Counted from the stretch's first letter, positions 1-9,196 are shown. The stretch: DNA of 64,000 nt from Tistrella mobilis KA081020-065 (GCF_000264455.2 NC_017956.1:2277501-2341500), one strand, 5' to 3'. The notes: generated by a model from the letters alone, not told the origin. Translations and numbers: made by a program.

Positions 1-1076
1 TCGTCGGCCAGGCTGACGCCCGAGAGGACGATCTCACCCGTGAAGGGCTCGATCTTCGGCGGATCCGACAGCAGACGGTCGGGATCGATCATGCCGGCGG
101 GCTCGAACTGGGCCACGACCTGCTCATACTTGATCCGCGCGTCTTCCTTCATCTGATAGTAGGCAAGCAGTTCTTTCCAAGGCGAATACAGCTCCTTATA
201 GGCGCTGATCACCGCCACCAGGGCACCGACCGACAGCTGTCCCTTGATCACCAGATAGCCGCCGATGGTGAAGAAAAAGAACGGCCCCAGCTGGGATATG
301 AAATTGTTCAGGAACTTGATGAAGAATTTTCGGATATAGATCTCGTAGCGAACCCAGAACACGGCATTCATACGGTTCGCAAAGTCCGCCAGCTCATATG
401 CTGCCGTATCGTTCGATCGGATCTCCTGAATGCCAGTGATCGTCTCGCCGATCCGGTCAGAGACCTTGCGCATCAGCCGCACCCGGGTCTTGCCCAGGTT
501 GTTGACCTTCCGCTGCAGCTTCGGGATCAGATAGATCTGGATCGGATAGAGTGAGATCGCCGCCAGGCCCATCAACGGATCCTGGACGAACAAAAAGACC
601 AGAATGGTCAGCAGTGTGCCGCCCTGATAGGCGGGGGTCGCGATCGCCTCGGCGATGTAGCCGCCAAGCGGCTCCACCTCGCTGGTGATCATCGGAATGG
701 TCTCGCCGGCACTGGTCCGGCGGAAATGCGGCAGCGGGAAGCGCAGCACCCGCATGAACAGGTCATAGCGCAGCCGCCGGAGCATGCGCTCGCCCAAGAG
801 GCCCTTGTAGACGTTGATGACGTATTTGAAGGCCTGGTTGACGATGACCAGCAACAGGAAGATGGCGCAGAGCGCGAACAGATATTCCAGCTGATCGAAT
901 TCAAACCCGAAATAGGTCTTCGGGAAATCGCTACCCTGGATCGCCTTGTTCAGGATGACCTTGGGCAGGTCCAGAAAAATATAGAGGAAGGGGAAGGATG
1001 CGACGGTAAGGATCAGAAGGATGATCTGATGTCGCAGACTATGGCGAACGATATAGCGGAACAGCGAATGTTCCAT
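1..1076 (-). CDS. ABC exporter, transmembrane domain (3' end cut by window edge)
   Basis: The minus strand reads open from an ATG at 1076 to the window edge, giving about 358 residues of the N-terminal half of an ABC exporter. Hydrophobic segments lie near residues 17-35, 65-85, 150-190 and 255-290. Between them are soluble helices typical of type-1 exporter membrane domains, including a stretch reading RIGETITGIQEIRSNDTA, the usual intracellular-loop pattern. The last visible residues (EIVLSGVSLAD) look like the start of a nucleotide-binding domain, so the Walker motifs should lie to the left of the window. Substrate cannot be told. It is divergent from the autotransporter gene at 1437. I see no strong ribosome binding site before 1076, so the exact start is uncertain. 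Confidence 0.8.
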   Translation of the reverse strand, partial: MEHSLFRYIVRHSLRHQIILLILTVASFPFLYIFLDLPKVILNKAIQGSDFPKTYFGFEFDQLEYLFALCAIFLLLVIVNQAFKYVINVYKGLLGERMLRRLRYDLFMRVLRFPLPHFRRTSAGETIPMITSEVEPLGGYIAEAIATPAYQGGTLLTILVFLFVQDPLMGLAAISLYPIQIYLIPKLQRKVNNLGKTRVRLMRKVSDRIGETITGIQEIRSNDTAAYELADFANRMNAVFWVRYEIYIRKFFIKFLNNFISQLGPFFFFTIGGYLVIKGQLSVGALVAVISAYKELYSPWKELLAYYQMKEDARIKYEQVVAQFEPAGMIDPDRLLSDPPKIEPFTGEIVLSGVSLAD

Positions 1077-1436
1077 CGATACGCACCCCTTCTTGTTCTT
1101 CTTGTCCGCCCCCACGAAGGCCGGAATCGCCCCATCCCGGCAGCCGCCCCTCCGGCCGCCGATCAGCCTAAGCGCAGCGCAGGCCGGCCGCAAGTCCGAC
1201 GGTCGGAAGACGGCCGGGAGCAGTGCCCGGATATGTCGTCCGTTCCCCCCTTACCCCCGGTTCCTGCCCCCCTGTTCAGGCCGCCCTGTTCAGGCGCCCC
1301 CCGTTCCGATGGTTGTGGGGGCCGAGACCGCAATGCCATCGTCGCGTCAAGGACGGGTTAACCATAGTCCGTAAAGACGGCCCGGCATCGCCGGGGCCGG
1401 TGCATCACGACGCGATACGATCAGGGGCTAGAGGCC
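1077..1436. other. intergenic region between divergent genes
   Basis: These 360 bases separate the divergent ABC exporter and autotransporter genes and should carry both promoters. The left part is C-rich and codes for nothing convincing. An 8-base palindrome GGTTAACC is at 1356-1363, about 75 bases before the autotransporter start. I cannot assign -35/-10 boxes with confidence. Confidence 0.4.
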
Positions 1437-3575
1437 ATGCAGATTTCTCTCCGGTTCCGGGGCACGGCCTCGGTCGCCGCGCTCGCGGTTGCGCTTTCAT
1501 CCACCGTGGCATCCACCGGGGCCTTCGCCCAGGCGATCATCGACAACGGCACGGTGCAGCTCGGTATCAATCCCGAAGGCAATCTGGTCGTCCCGGGCTC
1601 TGCATCCACGCCGATCGGCCTGACCTATCTTCCCGAAAAGAACACCGGCGGCAGCTTCGGCGAGGCGCTGGGGCCCGGCTGCGCCTGCGAAGGCTGGGGC
1701 ATCGCCGATATCGGCACCACCCTGTTCGGCAAGGCCGGTGAAAGCTTCGGCACCGCCAATATCGACCCTGCCAGCGTCGATCTGACCGTCAGCGGCACCG
1801 GCACCCATGCGAGCTCCACAGGCAGCGCCGCACGATCGGTGGTGAATGTGGTAGAGCCCGGCGCCGACGGCCGGGTGCTGCAGGTGACCCACGATTTCAA
1901 GCCGATCGACGGCGTGAAGAACCTGTACCAGGTCGACGTCACGGTGAAGAACATCTCGGCCTCGGCAGCGGGCGAGGTTGCGAAGCTGATCTATCGCCGG
2001 GCCATGGACTGGGATATTCCGCCCACCCAGTTCTCCGAGGTCGTGACCATTCAGGGCTGGCCGGCGACCAAGCTGATCGCCGTCAGCAACAACGGCTTTG
2101 CCGACGGCAATCCCAACACGCCGCAGGGCGCGATTCCGGCGACGGGCACGGTCGCCAACGGCAACTTCACCAATGGCGGTCCCTCGGACCACGGCGCAGT
2201 GTTCGACTTCGATTTCGGCAAGCTGCCGGTGGGTGAAGAGGTCACGTTCACCATCTATTACGGGGCGGCCGGCAACGAGGCCCAGGCGCTGGCAGCGCTC
2301 AAGGCGGTCGGTGCCGAGATCTATTCGCTCGGCAAGCCCTCGGACGGCCCCCACAGCGACGCCGACGCCGGCACACCCAACACCTTCATCTTCGCCTTCG
2401 CGGGCGTCGGCGGGACGCCGATCGGTGGCGGCGGTGGCGGCAGCGGCGGGTTGACCATTCCCTATGCCAACGCCTTCCGGCAGATGGCCTTCGCCATGGC
2501 GCGCGAACATATGCGCCTGGTCTCACAGCGCCTGACCGGCCTTTCGCATGGCGGTGAAGGGACCGAAGTGTTCTGGGGCGGGCGCTCGGGCATGATCACC
2601 GCCCTCACCGCCCCGCTCGCCCAGCTGGTCTCGGCCGAAGAGGATGGCGGCATCCAGCTGGCCCAGCTGGCCCAGAATGCGGCCGCAGCGCCCGCCGGCA
2701 ACACGGCCCAGGCGCGCGATATGGGTGGTGTCGAAGGTCTGCGCGCCTATGTCACCGCCTCGTACTCCGTGGGCGAGATCGACGGCACCTGGGCCAGCGG
2801 TGTCACGGTCGACTACGACGCCATCAACCTGGTCGGCGGTGTCGATTACGAGGTGCTGCGCGACGAGGGCGGTTTCGACAGCCTGCTGTTCGGCGCCGGT
2901 TTCGGCTATGGCGATTATGACGGCGAGATCGACAACACCCGCACCCGCATCGACACCCGCGGCTACACCGCCATGCTCTACGGCTCGGCGACCTTCGCGA
3001 AATCGGCCTATGCCGATCTGACCCTCGCCCATAGCTGGCTGGATTACGACTATCGCCGCGACACCGGCACCGGCGACGTCACCGCCACGCCGGATGGAAG
3101 GGAATGGGGCGGCACGCTGCGGGTCGGCTATGACTTCCGGCCCCGCATCAGCCGCTTTTCCCCCACGCGCTGGGTGTTCGGACCCTTCGTTCAGGGTCAG
3201 TATCTGAAGGCCGATATCGACGGTTTCACCGAACGGGGCAGCGGCGGCGTCACCTTCGAAGACCAGAGCGCAAAGTCGGTGACGTCGCAGCTCGGCATGC
3301 ATGCCTCGGTGATGCGGTCGATGGATTGGGGCGCGCTGATCTTCTCGGGCCGCATGGCCTGGGAACATGAATATGAAGACGGCGCCGATGCCGTCACCCT
3401 GTCGAGCGGCACGGCACCCATCGACAAGGTCGACCCCGACTACGCCCGGCTGGAATTCGGCGTCACGGCGCTGATCGGCAACGACGTGGCGCTGACCGCA
3501 GATTATGCGACGCTCGCCGGCGACAAGTACCGGACCGAGCATACCGGTCGGCTGCGCCTGCGCATCGGCTTCTGA
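1437..3575 (+). CDS. autotransporter-type outer membrane beta-barrel protein
   Basis: A 712-residue protein. A Sec signal peptide covers about residues 1-32 (hydrophobic core, then GAFAQ). Residues 33-325 form a passenger region with a Cys pair (GCACEGWG) in a pattern I know from PEP-CTERM-type surface proteins. A Gly-rich linker (about 325-342) is followed by a helical stretch and, from about 430, an autotransporter barrel of alternating aromatic/hydrophobic strands. The protein ends in Phe, as outer membrane barrels usually do, consistent with BAM/TAM-dependent insertion; tamA and tamB are in this window at 34.5-36.5 and 29.8-34.4 kb. Whether the passenger is cleaved or what it binds is unknown. 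Signal, linker and barrel are visible; the passenger family is from memory. Confidence 0.85.
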   Translation: MQISLRFRGTASVAALAVALSSTVASTGAFAQAIIDNGTVQLGINPEGNLVVPGSASTPIGLTYLPEKNTGGSFGEALGPGCACEGWGIADIGTTLFGKAGESFGTANIDPASVDLTVSGTGTHASSTGSAARSVVNVVEPGADGRVLQVTHDFKPIDGVKNLYQVDVTVKNISASAAGEVAKLIYRRAMDWDIPPTQFSEVVTIQGWPATKLIAVSNNGFADGNPNTPQGAIPATGTVANGNFTNGGPSDHGAVFDFDFGKLPVGEEVTFTIYYGAAGNEAQALAALKAVGAEIYSLGKPSDGPHSDADAGTPNTFIFAFAGVGGTPIGGGGGGSGGLTIPYANAFRQMAFAMAREHMRLVSQRLTGLSHGGEGTEVFWGGRSGMITALTAPLAQLVSAEEDGGIQLAQLAQNAAAAPAGNTAQARDMGGVEGLRAYVTASYSVGEIDGTWASGVTVDYDAINLVGGVDYEVLRDEGGFDSLLFGAGFGYGDYDGEIDNTRTRIDTRGYTAMLYGSATFAKSAYADLTLAHSWLDYDYRRDTGTGDVTATPDGREWGGTLRVGYDFRPRISRFSPTRWVFGPFVQGQYLKADIDGFTERGSGGVTFEDQSAKSVTSQLGMHASVMRSMDWGALIFSGRMAWEHEYEDGADAVTLSSGTAPIDKVDPDYARLEFGVTALIGNDVALTADYATLAGDKYRTEHTGRLRLRIGF

Positions 3576-3617
3576 GATCGCAGCATTGGGGGCGCGGGGG
3601 CGTCGCGACGGCGGGCC

Positions 3618-4664
3618 TCAGCGGCGGCCGGGCAGGCGCAGCCCGGCCCCGCCGCGCTCGCGCATCACATCCTCGCGGAAGGCATGCAGTTCGGCCGGGC
3701 GGCCGCCGGTCTCGTTGGTCATCCGGCCGGTCGGTTCCACCAGCCCCGCCTGCAACACCAGCCGCCGGAAGTTCTGCTTGTGCAGCCCGCGCCCGGCCAG
3801 GGCTTCCACCGCCGTCTGCAGCCCGGTCAGGGTGAAGGCGGGCGGCATCAGCTCGAAAACCAGCGGGCGGTAGGCAAGCTTGCCGCGGATCCGACCGATG
3901 GCGGTCGCCAGGATGCGGCGATGGTCGAAGGCCATCGCCCGCCCCATGCCCCATCCCTTGGCCGGCACGCCGCCGTCACTGCCCCCGCCGGGGGCCGCCG
4001 CGACGCCGAAGCTGCGGTCCCGCACCGCTTCGGCCACCAGGCCCGCCTCGTAGAGCAGCTCATAGCGCTCCAGCACCATTTCGTCATGCCAGTCGGCCGC
4101 CTCGCCGGCCCCGGCGCCGAAGGCCAGATCGACCCGGGCCCGGCGCCGCACCCGTTCGGCCGAGGCCGCAGCGGCGATCCAGGCTTCCAGCTTCGGCCGG
4201 ATGACATCCCGCACCACGGGCGGTATGCCGGCCCGGCGATCCTCCCACGGAAACAGGTCGTACCAGGATCGCCAGCCCGCCTCGGTATCGGCCGGCGGCA
4301 CCGCCTCGCGGACCAGGGCCAGATAGCCGATCGACACGATCCGCGGCCCCCCCTGCCATTCCCGCGGGTCACGGCCACGATCGGCAAAGGTATAAAGCTG
4401 TTCCACATAGCCGAGCGGCAGCCGGGTCTGCGCCGTCACCCAGGCGCGCAGACCGCTTTCCAGCGTCCGGTGCGCCTCGGGCCGGAACGGGCCGGCCGGC
4501 AGGGCGTCGCCATCGCCCCCATGCACCACCAGAATGCGCGGGTCATCATCGGTGACCGCCACGATGGCAGCGGCAAGCCCGACCACCACACCGCCCTCGC
4601 CCGGGCCACGCACGCTGGACTGGACGTGATGTTCGACCGGCGGCGGAAGGTCGGAACCCGTCAT
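3618..4664 (-). CDS. NUDIX-domain transcriptional regulator, NrtR/NAD-regulator-like
   Basis: A 348-residue protein. The N-terminal ~200 residues have NUDIX-fold features (ILVVHGGDGDALPAGPF and a LESGLRAWVTAQ helix region) but no intact GX5EX7REUXEEXGU catalytic box, so hydrolase activity is doubtful. The C-terminal ~90 residues (FELMPPAFTLTGLQTAVEAL, then NFRRLVLQAGLVEPTG and GRPAELHAF) match the winged-helix effector end of NrtR-type regulators. The alphaproteobacterial version is usually annotated as an NAD-metabolism regulator (COG4111-like, from memory). No NAD gene is adjacent, so its targets would be elsewhere. It lies 20 bases downstream of the Bax-like gene on the same strand and may be co-transcribed with it. 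Confidence 0.75.
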   Translation of the reverse strand: MTGSDLPPPVEHHVQSSVRGPGEGGVVVGLAAAIVAVTDDDPRILVVHGGDGDALPAGPFRPEAHRTLESGLRAWVTAQTRLPLGYVEQLYTFADRGRDPREWQGGPRIVSIGYLALVREAVPPADTEAGWRSWYDLFPWEDRRAGIPPVVRDVIRPKLEAWIAAAASAERVRRRARVDLAFGAGAGEAADWHDEMVLERYELLYEAGLVAEAVRDRSFGVAAAPGGGSDGGVPAKGWGMGRAMAFDHRRILATAIGRIRGKLAYRPLVFELMPPAFTLTGLQTAVEALAGRGLHKQNFRRLVLQAGLVEPTGRMTNETGGRPAELHAFREDVMRERGGAGLRLPGRR

Positions 4665-4684
4665 GGGGGGATGCCTCGCGCCAG

Positions 4685-5602
4685 TCAGCCGTGCGGAACC
4701 CAGGGGGCCAGCAGATCCATGCGATCATATTCGGCAAAGCCGTTCTGCCGGATGACCACGGTGACCCGTTCGATATAGTCGCCGCCCAGTTCGGAATAGC
4801 GGGTCAGGTGGCGCAGCAGCAGGCCGCCATCCAGCTGTTCGCCCATCCGGCGCATCATCTGACGCTCGGCCCGGAACCCGGCATAGGCGGGATGGCTGTT
4901 CAGGGTGCGGACATAGTCGATGACCGATTCCACGATCGTCTCGTAGGGCTTCACTACGAACAGCGCATCATCCCAGGTCATCACGCCGAACAGCGCATTG
5001 CCTTCCCGCGCCGACCGGGACGTACCCCAACCGGATTCAAGGGCCGCCTGCCCCAGCGCCAAAGAGGTGGGAATGGCGTCGACGCGGGCCAGCAGGTCGT
5101 CGAGATCGGTGGCCTTGCCGCGATAGAAGCGGGCGATCTGGGCGATCCAGGCCTGGTCGCGCGGGCTCGGGGTGATGCCTGCCCGCACATCCCGCAGAAT
5201 GGCCTGAAGCCGCGCCCGTTCGCCCAGCACGGCATTGTTGACCGCGACGATCGCCGGCAGCACCGTGCCCAGGAAACGCGCCTTGCGCTCATCCCCCATC
5301 GCGGCATCGATGTCGCCCGGCAGCCGGATCGGCGGAAGCATGCTTGCCCGAGACCGGGCGGCCGGCAGCGGCGTCACAACCGGCCTGGGCGTGCTCAGCA
5401 CCGCAACATCCAGCCCGCCTTCCTCCACGGCCCACGGCATGGTGACCATCGGCGTCCGGGGCGGCAGGTGGCGGATCAGATCAGCAGCAACAGCTGTATG
5501 AACCCCGGCCAGACCTCCCGGCACGGCCATGCCCAGCACGCAGGCCAGCAGGCGAGCACGGTATCGGGTCGCGATCGGGCGGCTGTAGAAATATCGCATC
5601 AT
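4685..5602 (-). CDS. Bax-like exported glucosaminidase
   Basis: A 305-residue protein with an N-terminal export signal (Arg-rich start, hydrophobic core near residues 18-38, ending HTAVAA). The C-terminal two thirds match the Bax/glucosaminidase family (lysozyme-like, mannosyl-glycoprotein endo-beta-N-acetylglucosaminidase fold). The diagnostic segment is LGQAALESGWGTSRSAREGN, in which the Glu of ALESGWG is the expected catalytic acid, followed by NALFGVMTW. The likely role is cleavage of peptidoglycan glycan strands in the periplasm. Two adjacent ATG codons (5602 and 5599) could start it. The NUDIX regulator follows 20 bases later. The middle region, about residues 40-95, is Pro-rich with no recognised domain. 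Confidence 0.82.
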   Translation of the reverse strand: MMRYFYSRPIATRYRARLLACVLGMAVPGGLAGVHTAVAADLIRHLPPRTPMVTMPWAVEEGGLDVAVLSTPRPVVTPLPAARSRASMLPPIRLPGDIDAAMGDERKARFLGTVLPAIVAVNNAVLGERARLQAILRDVRAGITPSPRDQAWIAQIARFYRGKATDLDDLLARVDAIPTSLALGQAALESGWGTSRSAREGNALFGVMTWDDALFVVKPYETIVESVIDYVRTLNSHPAYAGFRAERQMMRRMGEQLDGGLLLRHLTRYSELGGDYIERVTVVIRQNGFAEYDRMDLLAPWVPHG

Positions 5603-5706
5603 GCCCAGATGGATAGCCGAGCCGACCAGTCGGGTCCAGAGGAAAGCGCTGCCGTCCTGCCCGCGCCCTCGGGCAGGGGATCATCACCTCGATGCGGCGG
5701 CAGGGT

Positions 5707-6126
5707 TCAGCTTACCGGCCCCCAGGGACCGGTTCCCACCCGGCATGCGGTGACATAGGCGGTATCGGTGTCCATCCCCTCCAGAACCGTGGCGCGCAGA
5801 TCACGGCAGGAGCGCAAGCCCCTGGTACCGCGTTCCCGGCCGGGCGTGACCAGCATCAGCGCTCCGTCGGCCAGGGTCCATCTCGCCGTCTGGGCCGGTT
5901 CCGCCTCGTTCAACACCATGCTCAGGCAGCGCAAATCATGTTCCGACAGGTGCCCGTCCACCTCGCTGCCGAAAATCCCCGGCGCCGCCGGCTCCACCAC
6001 CTCGGAAGCGGCACAGCTGCCGGACATCTCGTCACCTGCTCCGGAGGCCCGGGCTTCCACGGTTGCGCAGGGCACGGCGAACGCCATCAGCAACAGGACA
6101 AAGGACCATCTGGGGAAAGGGTGCAT
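5707..6126 (-). CDS. small exported protein with surface-antigen-like C-terminus
   Basis: A 139-residue protein with a clear signal peptide (residues 1-26, WSFVLLLMAFAVPCA). The C-terminal part reads W-x8-G then CRDLRATVLEGM and AYVTACRVGTGPWGPV. That spacing resembles the conserved tail of the 17 kDa/RT0821-type surface antigens of alphaproteobacteria (CRxFxxTVxxxGxxxxAYGTACR...W). Two Cys in the mature part could form a disulfide. The function is unknown. It sits between bax and the histidine kinase on the same strand, with gaps of 104 and 118 bases, so it is probably a separate unit. The family link is by eye and modest. Confidence 0.65.
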   Translation of the reverse strand: MHPFPRWSFVLLLMAFAVPCATVEARASGAGDEMSGSCAASEVVEPAAPGIFGSEVDGHLSEHDLRCLSMVLNEAEPAQTARWTLADGALMLVTPGRERGTRGLRSCRDLRATVLEGMDTDTAYVTACRVGTGPWGPVS

Positions 6127-6244
6127 AGGTCAAACCAGTCTCAGTTGGCACGCCTCCCGGAATGGCGGGAGCATCTTCAGGCTGCACCATGACGAGCGGC
6201 AGGTCGAGCCCAGGCATCGTCGGCCGCTCACCCGATACGCAGAC

Positions 6245-7747
6245 TCACCGGGCGAGCGGCAGCTCCACCGCCATCCGCAGACCGCCTTCCTTGCGATTTT
6301 CTGCCCGGATCAACCCACCGGCCGCCTCGATGTTCCGCCGGACGATCCAGAGCCCGATGCCGAAATTACCCGCACCGGGCATGCGCTGGCTCTCGTCGCG
6401 GATCGAGACGTAGCGCTCAAAAATCCGCTCCAGATCGCCCGGCGGCACGCCCGGGCCCTGATCATCGACAAGCACCCGCACGCGGCCATCGGTGACGGTC
6501 GCCGTCACCATAACTTCAGTGCCGGGCTTCGTGAAGCTCAGCGCATTGTCGAGCAGGTTCTGCATGACCGTCTCGATCATGTCGGCCCCCACCCTTACCG
6601 AGATGTTGCGATCGATCCGGCCCACCACCCGGCGATCGCCGGTGGTGCGGGCATTCTCCTGGTACTCGTCGACAATGTCTTCCAGCAGGGCAGAAAGGTT
6701 GAGCGGTGTCCGCGGCGGGTTAAGCAGGTCGGCCACAGTCTCCTCGATGCGCCGCGCGGCATTGACCAGCACGTCGAGCCGCTGCACCGACCGCTCGATC
6801 AGATCCAGCGAGCGGCGGCCGCGCAGATCATCCTCGGGGATCGAGCGCTTCAGCGGCTCGATACTCTGGGAGATGACGGCGATCGGGGTCTTGAAGGCAT
6901 GGGCGTTCTCTTCGGCCGTGCGGCGCATGGTCTCCGCCGTGCCGCGCAGATCGCGGACCATGTCGTCGAAAGACCGGGCCACGTCGTTCAGCTCCGGCAC
7001 CCGATTCATTTCCGAGAAGGAGCGCTGGGTGCCGGGATCCTTGCGGATCCGGCGGGCGACGCCGGCAAAGCCGCGGATATTGCGCCAGACACTGGTGAAC
7101 AGCCAGAGCACGACCAGGGCCAGGGTCAGATAGACCGCACCGGCGAAGCGGACTTCCGGCATCTGCCAATAGGGCCGGGCCAGGCTCTGCCCCACGATCC
7201 CATCCGTCGCATGGGCGGTGATCACCACCCAGCAGCCCATGGCGGCATCGATCGGGGTCAGAGAGGTCAGAACCTCCACCTGCCCCTTGGGATTGGTGTA
7301 TTCCACCGCCAGCGGCCGGCCGCCGCCGCAGGTATCGGCCAGCCGGTCCAGAACCCCGGTCTCGATCAGCTCGGCGCGTTCTTCCTGCAGATAGTCCACT
7401 GGCACGGCGGGGACCGAAGCAATGTAGAAGAATGAATTGCGGTTCGCCTCGTTCGACGGCCGCAGCATCAGCTTGATCGAGACATCGGGCTGCGCCATGC
7501 GTTCGATGGTCTGGCGCACGCGCGGTACGGCGGCCGCATCGAATTCCGACAGCAGAGGGACCAGCGCCTGGGCAACAAGATTGCCCTGGCGCTGGACACT
7601 GTCGAGAAGCAGGGTCCGCTGCTGACGATCCGCCTCTTCGAACTGGTCGTAGAGGATCATCGGGACGCTGAAGAACACGACCAGAAGAATACCGAGCTTG
7701 ACGGCGAAACTGTCGACCGTTCGTCTCAGCGCACGCAGCAGCGTCAT
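6245..7747 (-). CDS. two-component sensor histidine kinase
   Basis: A 500-residue inner membrane kinase. Transmembrane segments at about residues 13-33 and 202-220 bracket a ~165-residue periplasmic sensor. A HAMP-like linker follows (about 221-275). The phosphoacceptor is His283 in NAHAFKTPIAVISQ. ATP-binding boxes are present: N (NLLDNALSF), G1 (DDQGPGVP), F (IFERYVS) and G2 (FGIGLWIVRR). The periplasmic part has a lone Cys pair (TCGG, GCWV). It lies 14 bases after the response regulator and forms an operon with it and with the lipoprotein upstream. The architecture recalls the ChvG/ExoS class of alphaproteobacteria, but I cannot establish orthology. Confidence 0.92.
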   Translation of the reverse strand: MTLLRALRRTVDSFAVKLGILLVVFFSVPMILYDQFEEADRQQRTLLLDSVQRQGNLVAQALVPLLSEFDAAAVPRVRQTIERMAQPDVSIKLMLRPSNEANRNSFFYIASVPAVPVDYLQEERAELIETGVLDRLADTCGGGRPLAVEYTNPKGQVEVLTSLTPIDAAMGCWVVITAHATDGIVGQSLARPYWQMPEVRFAGAVYLTLALVVLWLFTSVWRNIRGFAGVARRIRKDPGTQRSFSEMNRVPELNDVARSFDDMVRDLRGTAETMRRTAEENAHAFKTPIAVISQSIEPLKRSIPEDDLRGRRSLDLIERSVQRLDVLVNAARRIEETVADLLNPPRTPLNLSALLEDIVDEYQENARTTGDRRVVGRIDRNISVRVGADMIETVMQNLLDNALSFTKPGTEVMVTATVTDGRVRVLVDDQGPGVPPGDLERIFERYVSIRDESQRMPGAGNFGIGLWIVRRNIEAAGGLIRAENRKEGGLRMAVELPLAR

Positions 7748-7761
7748 CCAGCCGCCGCCCC

Positions 7762-8610
7762 TCAGTCTTCCGTCGCGGCGGCGTCGGTCGACCGCGGCTG
7801 CTCTGCATCCAGCCAGCGATAGCCGAAGCCCGGATAGTTCTCGATCTGGCCGAAATCAGGGTCCAGATCGCGGAACTTCTGCCGGATGCGCTTGATGAAG
7901 GTCCGGACGTTGGAGCGATAGCCCTCCGACCCGTCACCGGCCATGAATCCGGCGCCGTGGACAAGGTCGTAGAGGTCGCGATAGCGCACGTCGAGCCCGG
8001 CGCGCTCCACCATGTGCAGCACCATGCGGAATTCCGTCACGGTGAGCGGCACTTCCTGGCCGCGCCAATAGGCACGGTGGGTTTCGACCTTAAGCTCGAT
8101 CTCGCCATTGCGCAGCACGTCCGACGCGGCAGCCGCATCGGCCGCGGCGCCTGCCGCTTCGCCGGCCTGCCCCTGGGCTGCGGCTTCGGCCCGACGCTTC
8201 TGCCCGCCCAGGATCAGTTCGATGCGCCGACGCAGGATCGAGAAACTGCGCGACTTTTCGACGAAATCCACCGCTCCGCTGGTCAGCGCGGCCTCTTCGT
8301 AGATCTGATCCGACAGCACGGTCAGGAAGATCACCGGAATTTCGCACCCGTCCGAGCGCAGGCGGCGCAGCACCTCGATGCCGTTCATCTCGGGCATCTT
8401 CCAGTCGAGCAGGATCAGTCCCGGTGCTTCGCCCTCGGCAAGATACGACAGGAAGCCGGGGCCGCTTGGAAAATCGGCCACGGCGAAGCCCGCATCGACC
8501 AGGTTCTGGGCGATGGATTCCCGGAACAGGTCGTCATCGTCAACGATCGCGACGTGCAGATCATCCACGCCGGTCGTCCCGGCCATGCCGTGTTCAGCTT
8601 CGTCCGCCAT
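7762..8610 (-). CDS. OmpR-type response regulator
   Basis: A 282-residue regulator. The receiver covers about residues 17-135, with the acidic pocket DDDD (24-27), phosphoacceptor Asp69 in ILLDWKMPEMNG and Lys119 in DFVEKS. An Ala/Gly-rich linker (about 136-165) precedes a winged-helix DNA-binding domain (about 170-268; VPLTVTEFRMVLHMVE, then NVRTFIKRIRQKF and GFGYRW). The ribosome site AAGGA is 6 bases before ATG 8610. Its start lies inside the end of the lipoprotein gene (17-base overlap), suggesting translational coupling, and the kinase starts 14 bases after its stop. It is probably phosphorylated by that kinase. The DNA-binding segment spacing suggests ChvI-like targets, which is only a guess. 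Confidence 0.92.
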   Translation of the reverse strand: MADEAEHGMAGTTGVDDLHVAIVDDDDLFRESIAQNLVDAGFAVADFPSGPGFLSYLAEGEAPGLILLDWKMPEMNGIEVLRRLRSDGCEIPVIFLTVLSDQIYEEAALTSGAVDFVEKSRSFSILRRRIELILGGQKRRAEAAAQGQAGEAAGAAADAAAASDVLRNGEIELKVETHRAYWRGQEVPLTVTEFRMVLHMVERAGLDVRYRDLYDLVHGAGFMAGDGSEGYRSNVRTFIKRIRQKFRDLDPDFGQIENYPGFGYRWLDAEQPRSTDAAATED

Positions 8611-9196
8611 TCCGGTTCCTTGCTCTGATGTCGGCGAGACAGGCCTTGCGCGCCTTCTCGGTATCCTCTGCGCCCCGAATCGCGAGCGTCACCACCCGCA
8701 ACTCCTGTGACGTGATATCCAGATAGAAAAACAGATCCGCTGCACAAGATCCGGTGCGGTACTGCCAGACGGTTGCGGGGGGTTCCTCGGCCACCGAAAC
8801 GGGCCCGCCCAGCAGGGCACGCACGCGTTCCGGCGACAGGCCCCGCAGATCATCGGGCCCGACATCGGGGACGACCGGCGTCAGAAGGGCCTGCTGGCTT
8901 TCGCCGGCATCGTTCCGGCTGCCGGAGACCGGCTGCGCCTGGGCCGATGACGTGTTGTCCGGCTTCGGGGGCGGCGGGGCCGGCTTTTCCTGCGGTGTCA
9001 GCAGGGAGCCGTTATGCATGCCCGCAGCCGCCGCGAGCTGCGGATCGTACACGGGACCCGGCTGCGCCGTCATAGCCGTTGACGCGACCGGCGCGGGTCT
9101 TGGCGCCGCACATGCGGACAACGTAAGAGCGGCCGCCAACACTGCCGCGCCTGCTGCGCGGCGCCGTGTCCGGCGCTCGACGGAGGATGCCGTCAC
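8594..9196 (-). CDS. lipoprotein with BamE/OmlA-like segment
   Basis: A 200-residue lipoprotein, first gene of the lipoprotein - regulator - kinase operon. The start is GTG 9196, with GAGAGG about 6 bases upstream. An Arg-rich n-region is followed by a hydrophobic core and the lipobox LSAC (Cys29), so lipid attachment is expected. Residues about 30-110 are Pro/Ala/Gln-rich and probably disordered. The last ~75 residues (DLRGLSPERVRALLGGPVS ... VWQYRTGSCAADLFFYLD) follow the SmpA/BamE-type pattern of a helix, a loop and two strands. Its last 17 bases overlap the regulator gene. It could report envelope state to the kinase; that is inference from position only. Confidence 0.8.
   Translation of the reverse strand: MTASSVERRTRRRAAGAAVLAAALTLSACAAPRPAPVASTAMTAQPGPVYDPQLAAAAGMHNGSLLTPQEKPAPPPPKPDNTSSAQAQPVSGSRNDAGESQQALLTPVVPDVGPDDLRGLSPERVRALLGGPVSVAEEPPATVWQYRTGSCAADLFFYLDITSQELRVVTLAIRGAEDTEKARKACLADIRARNRNGGRS

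Noticed and set aside
1497-2510. Long minus-strand open frame opposite the autotransporter gene
   Set aside because: Mirror of a real gene in GC-rich DNA; composition is Gly/Arg/Ala-rich noise with no signal or motif.
5768-7435. Long plus-strand frame opposite the histidine kinase
   Set aside because: His/Pro/Arg-rich translation of antisense DNA; the minus strand carries all kinase motifs.
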